A DNA stretch of 64,000 nucleotides from CAVQFB01 sp963711675 (GTDB lineage: Bacteria > Acidobacteriota > Terriglobia > Terriglobales > Acidobacteriaceae), in assembly GCA_963711675.1 (NCBI GenBank), contig CAVQFB010000003.1, positions 434,001-498,000 on the forward strand. The letters run 5' to 3'. Position numbers and translations under genes: made by a program. The notes below the pieces were generated by a model. The model saw nothing but the letters and a program-made list of their open reading frames with translations. It was not told the origin of the DNA and searched no databases. This document shows, in pieces, positions 43,352-50,590 of this stretch. The first letter of the stretch is position 1. Each line of letters opens with the position of its first letter.

Positions 43352-44818
43352 ATGAATCACATCGCCAACTGGGCGCTCGACAGAGCGAATCACCTTGGGG
43401 CCAGTTACGCCGATGCGCGGGTGGTCGATTCGCGCAGCCGCGCCCTGGCCACCAAGAACGGCAAAATTGGCAGCGCATCGGATTCCGAGTCGCTAGGCAT
43501 CGGAATTCGAGTCATCGCCGATGGCGCCTGGGGATTTGCCGCATCCGATGACCTCAGTCGCGGCTCGGTCGAGGCCACCGCTGCGCATGCCTTTGCGATT
43601 GCCAAGGCCTCGGCTCGCGTCAAGCAGAGCGACGTCCGGCTGGCTCCGGAAAAAGCCGTCACGGCCGAATGGACTACGCCCTTCCAGATCGATCCCTTTT
43701 CCGTCTCCGTCGAGCGGAATCTCGATCTCCTGATGAAGATCGACGCGGAACTGCGCGCCGTTCCGGGTGTCACGCTTGCCGAGGCGAACCTGAACTTCCA
43801 TCGTGAAGAGCAGTGGCTTCTTTCGTCCGAAGGAGCGAACATCCACCAGACGAAATATTCCACCGGCGCTGGCTACGCAGCCTACGCCTTCGCTGGGTCG
43901 GAGATCATGAAGCGCTCGTACCCCAATTCTTACGGCGGCCAGTGGCAGAACAAGGGTTACGAGCTCATCCACGAACTGAAGCTGGTCGAAAACGCCCGCC
44001 GCATCGCCGAAGAATCGGTGGCCCTGCACAAGGCCGACCAATGCCCAGAAGGTGTGATGACCATCATCCTCGACAGCTCGCAACTCGGCCTTCAGATCCA
44101 CGAGTCGGTCGGGCATCCCATCGAACTGGATCGGGTTTTGGGCATGGAAGCCAATTTCGCGGGAACGTCATTCCTCACGCTCGACAAGCTCCGCAATTTG
44201 CGTTACGGCAGCGATCTCGTGAACGTCGTTGCGGATGCCCGCCAGGAGCACGGTCCGGGGCTCGGTACGTTCGCTTTCGACGATGAAGGTGTGCCGGCCC
44301 AATGTACGCCGATCATCAGCAATGGTCAGTTCACGGGATACCTCTCGTCGCGCGAAACCGCCCACACCATCGGCGAGAACCGCTCGGGCGGTACGTTGCG
44401 TGCGGAGGGCTGGAACCGGCTGCCGATGATTCGCATGACCAACATCAGTATTCTTCCGGGAGAGAAGCCGCTCACGTTCGATCAACTTATCGCCGATACC
44501 GACCACGCCATTTTCATGCAAACGAATAAATCGTGGTCGATCGACGACAAGCGCTACAACTTCCAGTTTGGCACTGAGATTGGCTGGGAGATCAAGAATG
44601 GCAAGCGCGTGCGCATGCTGAAGAATCCCTCGTACTCGGGGATAACAACAGAATTCTGGAATTCGCTCGATGCGATCTGCTCGCGCGATGAATGGACTTT
44701 GTGGGGAACGCCTAACTGCGGAAAGGGACAGCCGCAGCAGGTTATGGGGACCGGCCACGGCGCATCGCCGGCGCGCTTCCGAAATATTAAGGTTGGGAGC
44801 GCATATAGAGGAACGTAG
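43352..44818 (+). CDS. tldD: TldD-type metallopeptidase subunit
   Basis: 488-residue U62 family protein, the catalytic subunit of the TldD/TldE (PmbA) protease that degrades unfolded peptides and matures some peptide natural products. The zinc motif QIHESVGHPIELDR has H250, E251 and H255 (HExxxH). Downstream elements GTFAFDDEGVPAQ, YLSSRETAHTIGENRSGGTLRAEGW and PNCGKGQPQQVMGTGHGASPARFRNIKVG are typical of the active subunit, including the C-terminal Cys-containing region that helps hold the metal. The N-terminal half (about 1-190) is the partner-binding domain. pmbA follows 139 bases downstream, separated by a repeat. Start at ATG 43352; no strong Shine-Dalgarno sequence. Confidence 0.94.
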   Translation: MNHIANWALDRANHLGASYADARVVDSRSRALATKNGKIGSASDSESLGIGIRVIADGAWGFAASDDLSRGSVEATAAHAFAIAKASARVKQSDVRLAPEKAVTAEWTTPFQIDPFSVSVERNLDLLMKIDAELRAVPGVTLAEANLNFHREEQWLLSSEGANIHQTKYSTGAGYAAYAFAGSEIMKRSYPNSYGGQWQNKGYELIHELKLVENARRIAEESVALHKADQCPEGVMTIILDSSQLGLQIHESVGHPIELDRVLGMEANFAGTSFLTLDKLRNLRYGSDLVNVVADARQEHGPGLGTFAFDDEGVPAQCTPIISNGQFTGYLSSRETAHTIGENRSGGTLRAEGWNRLPMIRMTNISILPGEKPLTFDQLIADTDHAIFMQTNKSWSIDDKRYNFQFGTEIGWEIKNGKRVRMLKNPSYSGITTEFWNSLDAICSRDEWTLWGTPNCGKGQPQQVMGTGHGASPARFRNIKVGSAYRGT

Positions 44819-44840
44819 CAAAATTTGTCGTTTTGTTGTT

Positions 44841-44940
44841 GTCATCCCGAGCAAGGGTTCTTTTGCGTAGCGAGGGACCTGGGCGAGCCGCGCGATGCGT
44901 CGCGGTTTTTGCGACGCAAACAATCGCGCGTTTGGCTCGC
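44841..44940 (+). repeat. TCATCCCGA repeat plus long stem-loop between tldD and pmbA
   Basis: GTCATCCCGA...GCGAGGGACCT (44841-44880), the same framework as 8093-8136. It is followed by a nested palindrome at 44883-44940: GCGAGCC/GGCTCGC outer, CGCGCGAT/ATCGCGCG middle and GCGTCGC/GCGACGC inner, with a GGTTTTT loop. It ends 17 bases before the pmbA ATG, so it would fold in the pmbA leader or between the two coding regions. Confidence 0.7.
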
Positions 44941-44957
44941 TTCCTTATTGAAACCAC

Positions 44958-46346
44958 ATGCTAGACAAAGACCAAGCCGCCGACATCTTCGCGAAGATCA
45001 AGAAGCACTCCACTGCCGACGAAGTGGAAGCCATCTTCTACGGCGGCCGCTCAGCTCTCACTCGCTTTGCCAATAACACGATTCACCAGAACGTAGCGGA
45101 AGAGAATTACGGCGTTTCCGTGCGCACGAACTTTGGCGGGCGCACGGCCCGAGCCAGCACCAACAAACTCGACGATGAGAGCCTGAAGCGAGTCGTGCAC
45201 TCATCGGAGAGCATGGCCAAGGTTCAACATCCCGACGCCGACCTTCTCCCCATGCCCGACTCATGTGGGGCGGACACTCTTGTCCGCCAACCCATTCCCT
45301 CACGGCACTTCGCTCAGACCGCTGCCCTCACGCCCGAAGACCGCGCAACCGGGGTTGCGAAAATTGTTTCTGCCGCGCAGAAACACAAACTCACCGCCGC
45401 CGGAATCTTCTCCAGTTCCGAATCGATCGAAAGCATCTTCAACTCGCGAGGACTGAGCGCCTGGCACACGCAAACCTCAGCCGAAATCTCCATCACCATG
45501 TTGGGGGCAGATTCGTCCGGCTGGCAAAAATCGAATTCACCTGACGTCGTCAACCTCGATCCCGTCGCTCTCGCGGAAATCGCGGCCAGCAAGGCTTTTC
45601 ACTCGGCCTCGCCGAAAGAGATTCCGCCAGGGAAGTACACTGTAATCCTTGAGCCTGCTGCCGTGCTCGATATCGTCGGCTTCATGTTCTTCGATTTTGG
45701 CGGCCTCTCCATCATCGATCAACGATCCTTTCTCACCGACCGCGTCGGCGAGAAACTGTTCGGCGAGAACATCAATATCTGGGACGACGTCGCGCATCCT
45801 CTGCAGTCCAACTCTCCTTTCGACGGCGAAGGCCTGCGCCGCCAGAAGATTCAGCTGGTGGAAAATGGGGTGGTCAAGCGCCTGGTCTACGCGCGTGCCA
45901 CTGCGGAGAAGATGAAGCAGTCTGAACACAAAGATAAGGTCGGTGTCATCGAACCCACAGGACACGGCTTCCCCATCCCCAACGAAATCGGTGAAGCACC
46001 CATGAACATCGTCTTTGGCACGCCGGCAAGTCCGAAGTCAGTTGACGAAATGATTGCGTCGACCGAACACGGAGTACTGGTGACTCGCCTCTGGTATATC
46101 CGCGAAGTCGATCCCTACGAGAAGATTCTTACCGGCATGACTCGCGACGGCACCTTCCTGATCGAAGGCGGAAAGGTTCGTCACGGCGTGCGCAACTTCC
46201 GCTTCAACGAAAGCCTGCTGCACATGCTTTCGAACGTAGACGAGATGGGAATGCCTGTCCGTGCCAGCGGCGAAGAGTCCTTCGACATGGTTGTGCCAGC
46301 CATGAAGGTAAAAGACTTCAATTTCACCGAAGTAACCCGGTTCTAG
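44958..46346 (+). CDS. pmbA: PmbA/TldE-type protease subunit
   Basis: 462-residue partner of TldD in the U62 family. It lacks the HExxxH motif, as expected for the non-catalytic TldE subunit. It contains the family segments VEAIFYGGRSALTRFANNTIHQNVAEENYGVSVR, LDIVGFMFFDFGGLSIIDQRSFLTDRVGEKLFGENINIWDD, and the C-terminal GMTRDGTFLIEGGKVRHGVRNFRFNESLLHML. Residues about 103-110 (CGADTLVR) are encoded by an in-frame copy of repeat family B, which is not part of the conserved fold. Expected to form a heterodimer with the product of tldD directly upstream. Translation may be influenced by the stem-loop before the start. Confidence 0.92.
   Translation: MLDKDQAADIFAKIKKHSTADEVEAIFYGGRSALTRFANNTIHQNVAEENYGVSVRTNFGGRTARASTNKLDDESLKRVVHSSESMAKVQHPDADLLPMPDSCGADTLVRQPIPSRHFAQTAALTPEDRATGVAKIVSAAQKHKLTAAGIFSSSESIESIFNSRGLSAWHTQTSAEISITMLGADSSGWQKSNSPDVVNLDPVALAEIAASKAFHSASPKEIPPGKYTVILEPAAVLDIVGFMFFDFGGLSIIDQRSFLTDRVGEKLFGENINIWDDVAHPLQSNSPFDGEGLRRQKIQLVENGVVKRLVYARATAEKMKQSEHKDKVGVIEPTGHGFPIPNEIGEAPMNIVFGTPASPKSVDEMIASTEHGVLVTRLWYIREVDPYEKILTGMTRDGTFLIEGGKVRHGVRNFRFNESLLHMLSNVDEMGMPVRASGEESFDMVVPAMKVKDFNFTEVTRF
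45264..45287 (+). repeat. Repeat family B, copy inside pmbA
   Basis: Identical over 24 bases to the intergenic element at 40081-40104. Read in frame, it encodes CGADTLVR within pmbA, lying between two conserved blocks without breaking the frame. Confidence 0.75.
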
Positions 46347-46489
46347 GCCGCGTCTGCCTCCCACTTACCCGTCTTCTTTAACCCCTCTCCAATGCCTCGT
46401 AAGCCTTTGACCCCCAGCGAGTTGTACGCCCTAGTTCCATGACTTCGGTAACTTTTCTCGCGAGATTCCGGGGTGTAAGCTGCGTTCGA

Positions 46490-46912
46490 ATGTCTCACTA
46501 CGGCCAGCCTGCAGACGGTCCGGAGGCGCAGAAGGAAGGTTTGTCCGAATCCTTGTCGCACGAAACAGACAAGGAATCGACCGCGCCCGCCAGGCCCGCG
46601 AACAAGCATTATGCGGACATGCAGAGCGCACCGCGCTTCCCGCTTCGGCTGCCGGTTTCAGTCAAGTCGAAGGCAGGCGACCGCCCTGCGGAAACCGAGA
46701 ACATCTCTGCGAACGGCGTGTTGTTCCAGGTGGACGCGGATATGCCCGTAGGCTCGATGGTGGACTTCACAATTTCTCTCCCCGCAGATGTTGTAGGCGC
46801 CGATGTCGACGTCCAGCTCGATTGCCGCGGCCGTGTAGTCCGCAGCTTCGACGAAGACGGCCGACACGGTGTGGGCGTGGTGATTGACGAATATCGTTTT
46901 GAGCGCCGTTGA
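46490..46912 (+). CDS. PilZ-domain cyclic-di-GMP receptor
   Basis: 140-residue protein from ATG 46490 (a longer frame begins at 46439). Residues about 1-45 are a polar, low-complexity leader (SESLSHETDKESTAPARPANK). The PilZ domain follows with both ligand motifs: R49-FPL-R53 (RxxxR) and N71-ISAN-G76 (D/NxSxxG), then strands VLFQVDADMPVGSMVDFTISLP and VQLDCRGRVVRSF, ending HGVGVVIDEYRF. Cyclic di-GMP binding is therefore expected. There is no output domain, so it should act by protein-protein contact or on its neighbour. The gene for a NarL-like regulator starts 16 bases downstream, so the two are likely co-transcribed. Confidence 0.87.
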   Translation: MSHYGQPADGPEAQKEGLSESLSHETDKESTAPARPANKHYADMQSAPRFPLRLPVSVKSKAGDRPAETENISANGVLFQVDADMPVGSMVDFTISLPADVVGADVDVQLDCRGRVVRSFDEDGRHGVGVVIDEYRFERR

Positions 46913-46928
46913 GGGCGCAAGGAAACTG

Positions 46929-47714
46929 ATGGCGAGCACTCCGCTTAGTGTGGAAGCAAACGTCGACCAGCCGCAGGATGGGGGCGGCAACGGCCAGTCC
47001 CTGCGCATCATCCTGGCCGACACGCAGGCGATTTTCCGCGCCGGCCTGAGGAAGATTTTTGCCCTGGAAGATGACATCCGCGTAGTTGGCCAGGCCGAAA
47101 CGCTGACGCAAACCCTGGCTGCCGCCAAGAAATTTTCCGCTGACATCCTGATCTTCGAAGCCAGTCTCGCGCCCAATCCGGGTGAGGCTGTGTCCGATCT
47201 TCTGCGCCAGAACAACGGGTGCAGGCTGGTGGTTGTGATTCCCGAACCCAACGAGGAACTGACGTTGGAGTTGTTCCGCCGCGGCGCGCACGGCATCGTT
47301 TCCCGCGAGATCGATCCGGAGATGCTGGTGGACTGCCTGCGTACGGTAGCAAAAGGCGAGCCTTGGCTCGATCGCCAGGCTGTGAGCTGGGTGCTTGAAG
47401 CTTACCGCTCGCAGGGAGGCCGTCCCACCGCCACTCGCGCCAAAGTTCAGCTCACGCCCAAGGAGACGCTTATCGTGTCCTGCGTCACCCAGGGCATGAA
47501 GAACAAAGAAATTGCCTTGCGCGTCGGGACCACCGAACAGGTCGTGAAGAACTATCTACGCAAGGTTTACGACAAGCTGGGCGTGGCGGATCGCCTGGAA
47601 CTGGCGCTCTATTGTTTGCATCATCGTGTTCTCGAGAACGGCGGAAAGGCTGCCGAACCCGCACCTGCTGCGCCCAGCCGCAGAAGCCCCGCTGCCTTCG
47701 CCGGTCACGCCTGA
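46929..47714 (+). CDS. NarL/LuxR-type regulator with degenerate receiver
   Basis: 261-residue response-regulator-like protein. The start at 46929 has AAGGA just upstream and avoids overlap with the PilZ gene. The receiver-like domain (about 24-145) has lost key residues: the acidic pair reads D31-T32 (ILADTQAIFRAG), the phosphoacceptor position is Glu (E77 in ADILIFEASL), the Thr/Ser switch lies in VVVIPEP, and the Lys position reads GIVSREI. The DNA-binding LuxR-type HTH is intact (about 180-240: LTPKETLIVSCVTQGMKNKEIALRVGTTEQVVKNYLRKVYDKLGVADRLELALY). It probably acts without phosphorylation. The upstream PilZ protein could provide the signal, an inference from gene order only. Confidence 0.88.
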   Translation: MASTPLSVEANVDQPQDGGGNGQSLRIILADTQAIFRAGLRKIFALEDDIRVVGQAETLTQTLAAAKKFSADILIFEASLAPNPGEAVSDLLRQNNGCRLVVVIPEPNEELTLELFRRGAHGIVSREIDPEMLVDCLRTVAKGEPWLDRQAVSWVLEAYRSQGGRPTATRAKVQLTPKETLIVSCVTQGMKNKEIALRVGTTEQVVKNYLRKVYDKLGVADRLELALYCLHHRVLENGGKAAEPAPAAPSRRSPAAFAGHA

Positions 47715-47944
47715 GAAACTCTCCTAAGAACTCTCCTCGAAGATTTTTTTGCTTCTCACCATGTATCAAGGCTATATTTCTTGCGCACTCCTTTTAACCT
47801 GAGTCACATGCAACCGTGAAGATCGCGATGCAATAACTCGGGTCTCTCAGGAGCAGACTTCAAGGTGGCTCCCGTTTACCGTCCCGCGATCGCTTAGCAG
47901 CGGGCCGGATTCTCGGTTTGTAGCTGCCCAGAACGAGGCAACCA

Positions 47945-48433
47945 GTGAAAGGCAACCCGAAGGTTATTGCAGTGCTCAACGAAGTTTTGAAAGCTGAACT
48001 CACCGCCATCAACCAATATTTCCTGCATGCCGAAATGTGCGAAAACTGGGGCTATGAGCGGCTGGCCAAACATACTCGCGCCGAGTCGATCGAAGAGATG
48101 CAGCATGCCGAGAAGTGCATGGAGCGTATCCTGCTGCTCGACGGTTCTCCCAACATGACCGACTACTTCAAGATCAACATCGGTCAAACTGTGAAGGACC
48201 AGCTGAAGAACGATCTGAATCTCGAATATGAAGCGGTGAAGCGCCTCAACGCCGGCGTCCAGACCTGTGTTCAGGCTGGAGACAACGGTTCGCGCGAACT
48301 GCTGGAAAAGATTCTCATCGACGAAGAACATCACATCGACTGGCTGGAAGCCCAGCTGCATGCTATCGAGGAGATGACCTACGAGAACTATCTGGCCCAG
48401 CACTTACACGAGGGAGAAGAGGAAGGCGATTAG
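47945..48433 (+). CDS. bfr: Bacterioferritin
   Basis: 162-residue haem-binding ferritin that oxidises and stores iron in a 24-mer. All ferroxidase ligands match the E. coli positions: E18 (LKAELTAINQYF), E51 and H54 (IEEMQHAE), E94, E127 and H130 (IDEEHHIDWL). M52, the axial haem ligand at the twofold interface, is also present, so this is bacterioferritin rather than a haem-free relative. It starts at GTG 47945. It is monocistronic; the 230 bases upstream (47715-47944) hold no clear Fur box that I can identify. tRNA-Ser follows about 300 bases later. Confidence 0.95.
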   Translation: MKGNPKVIAVLNEVLKAELTAINQYFLHAEMCENWGYERLAKHTRAESIEEMQHAEKCMERILLLDGSPNMTDYFKINIGQTVKDQLKNDLNLEYEAVKRLNAGVQTCVQAGDNGSRELLEKILIDEEHHIDWLEAQLHAIEEMTYENYLAQHLHEGEEEGD

Positions 48434-48739
48434 CGGATGGGTGACGGACCGTGTCCGGCTACGCGCGGACGGGCACGAGAATGAATGTAGGGCTCAGTCC
48501 ACACGGTGTGCCATTATTGTGAAATGAGACGAAGGTGCCGGTTGTGCAACGGTGCTGGCTGACTTTCCGCCACTAGCTGTGCAGCAGCAAGGTTGCGCTT
48601 CGCACTTGGCCACACTAAAATCGAGTGTATCCGCGTTTGATGCAGCAGTGCCTGACCGCGAGAGTCTGACTCGCCGATGGTCAGCTGGCCGCTTCCCGAG
48701 GACTTTCCAGAGCCTCTGAAATGCCGCCGTTTTCGTGCC
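48434..48739. other. Intergenic region bfr / tRNA-Ser
   Basis: 306 bases without a convincing gene. An imperfect GC-rich dyad (CCGTGTCCG ... CGGACGGGCACG) near 48450-48475 follows bfr and could aid termination, though no T-run follows. Nothing else is seen. Confidence 0.4.
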
Positions 48740-48829
48740 GGAGAGATGGCCGAGTGGCTGAAGGCGCACGCTTGGAAAGCGTGTTTAGGGGAAACTCTAA
48801 CGTGGGTTCGAATCCCACTCTCTCCGCCA
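48740..48829 (+). tRNA. tRNA-Ser(GGA)
   Basis: 90-base tRNA with an encoded CCA. The acceptor GGAGAGA pairs with TCTCTCC, the discriminator is G, the anticodon loop is CTTGGAAAG giving GGA (serine, UCC/UCU), and the long variable arm (TTTAGGGGAAACTCTAA region) is typical of serine tRNAs. The T arm is GTGGG-TTCGAAT-CCCAC. The following 48830-49092 shows nothing else. Confidence 0.97.
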
Positions 48830-49092
48830 GTTCTTCTAATCCCTTGAAAATAGAAGCCTAGCAGTCCGGCTAGTTGCATCGGCAGATCCCCTATCCAGAA
48901 GGACGGTACCCCACTCAGTCCTGATGCGATTCGCTCCTTTGAGGTCGTGACGAGAGCAATGCTTGGACTGCATTAAGTGGACAACGCCATCGGAGGTCAC
49001 AAAGCAGGATTTGAAAAACCGGATGATGCGTCTCCGCCAGGGTAATCCATCGCCGACTCCTTCCCCTACCCCACTCGTGCTCGCACTGCAGG

Positions 49093-50553
49093 TTAGAGTT
49101 TAATCCAGCACCACTCCTTCGAATAGGGCACGCGGCTCATGCGGTAGCCGGACTTCGTTCCCGTGACGACAGTGTCGCTCCAGTTAAAACCTACGCCAGT
49201 CTCTGGATCGAACAGGCCGGGTTCTTCGGAGAAGCACATGTTCTTGCGGAGAACGGTGTAGTCGCCGAGAGCAAGATAAGGAGGCTGGTGTCCCTCGACG
49301 CCGCTTCCGTGAGCGGGACGATGATAGATGTATTTCTGCACACCCTGTTCAACCTGATACTTGTGGATCGGGTACGCAACGCTGGAACAGGTTTCACCTT
49401 CCTCCTGTAGTTCCACCTGCATGTCGCAACAGCGTTGGCTGACTTCCCAGAGCTTCCGCATATGGGGATCGAACTCACCGGACTTGCTGGCGATGATATA
49501 CATGCGATAGTTCTCACCGCCGTAGCCGCCGATGGTTGCGTCACCAGCGACTTGCAGCGGCATGTTGTAGCCGATGCGGTTGAAGTAAGGCTGATTGGGA
49601 TGTGGGTAGGCATTCACGGGGCCGACGCGCACCCCAAGCTCGACGCCGCTCTTCACTCCGTGATGAGGCACGCCGCTCGCCAGTTTAAGGTCAGAGTAAA
49701 GCTGGTGGTTGATCCAGAGCTCGCTTGCGACCTTCACTTCGTAATCGGTGATGTCGGTGCCGTGGGTAAGAATGTAGTCGCGCGCAAAGGCGTGAGCGTG
49801 GTCGAAGTAGACATAGGCGCGCCGCCACAGTGCAAGCTCCTCGGGAGTCTTGACGATGCGCATGTCGAGGAGATCCTGATTCACGTTCACCCACTCGACG
49901 CCGGGCAAAACATCGTGAGCCTTGGCGCTTTCCGAGGGATAGAGCTCGCCGTCAATGGCGATCTTGCTGCCCTGAATGCCATGCTCTTTGATTCCTTCGA
50001 GCATGAAGCGAAACAGATCGACGGTTTTGCCCTGAACAACCTTGCCTTCGTTAGGGAATGCTCCATCAGCATGAAGAAAATCGAAATAAGTCTTCCCGCT
50101 GCCGAACCACCAGGTGTGCACCAGATCGCGATCGAGAGCCGGGTAGAAGAACCATGGATCGGCGTCATCATGATTCATAAAGGTGGCTTCGGGGCGCTCA
50201 GTGGTCGTGTGCCAGTAGCCGGTCAAATAGATCGTGTTCAGCGGATTTCTCACCAGGAAAGCGTGGATACCACGCTCAGCGAGGTGAGCCTTGAAGCGCT
50301 GGACGGTACGTTTGTTCCAGTCGAGCGCCAGTCGATCGTCGGTGGTGGGTGCCGGCGGTCCTTCCTCGCCCGGCTGAGGCTTTACTAATTGGCTTTCGCT
50401 GGCTCCCGTTGCCTGCGCCTGGGCGAACCGAGTCATGGTTAGGTGCGCGCAAGATGTCTGGGCGGCGGCGACTTTTTCGAAGCGCGCCACAAATCCGGCT
50501 CCTAGCAATCCGAGCGCACTCTTGATCGCGAATTCTCGACGACCTTTTTTCAT
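49093..50553 (-). CDS. Tat-exported M24 (creatinase/Xaa-Pro aminopeptidase-like) protein
   Basis: 486-residue protein with pita-bread (M24) fold. The ATG at 50553 gives MKKGRREFAIKSALGLLGAGFVARFEKVAAAQ, a twin-arginine-like signal (RREF then a hydrophobic core). The N-terminal creatinase-like domain spans about 75-240 (HLAERGIHAFLVRNPLNTIYLTGYW). In the catalytic half the metal-ligand motifs are altered: the usual two Asp motifs appear as AGDATIGGYGGENYRMY, the His region is IYHRPAHGSGVEGH, Glu appears in MCFSEEPGLFDPE, and the last Glu motif reads NWSDTVVTG with Ser where Glu is expected. It may have changed metal use or be non-peptidase. It follows the S9 peptidase by 37 bases on the same strand. 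Confidence 0.78.
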   Translation of the reverse strand: MKKGRREFAIKSALGLLGAGFVARFEKVAAAQTSCAHLTMTRFAQAQATGASESQLVKPQPGEEGPPAPTTDDRLALDWNKRTVQRFKAHLAERGIHAFLVRNPLNTIYLTGYWHTTTERPEATFMNHDDADPWFFYPALDRDLVHTWWFGSGKTYFDFLHADGAFPNEGKVVQGKTVDLFRFMLEGIKEHGIQGSKIAIDGELYPSESAKAHDVLPGVEWVNVNQDLLDMRIVKTPEELALWRRAYVYFDHAHAFARDYILTHGTDITDYEVKVASELWINHQLYSDLKLASGVPHHGVKSGVELGVRVGPVNAYPHPNQPYFNRIGYNMPLQVAGDATIGGYGGENYRMYIIASKSGEFDPHMRKLWEVSQRCCDMQVELQEEGETCSSVAYPIHKYQVEQGVQKYIYHRPAHGSGVEGHQPPYLALGDYTVLRKNMCFSEEPGLFDPETGVGFNWSDTVVTGTKSGYRMSRVPYSKEWCWIKL

Positions 50554-50590
50554 GGAATCCCCATTCTGAAAATCGTGAGTGGCCACCGCG

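Noticed and set aside
47715..47944. Structured RNA upstream of bacterioferritin
   Set aside because: Only a weak GATCGC/GCGATC pairing is present and no conserved motif of a known RNA.
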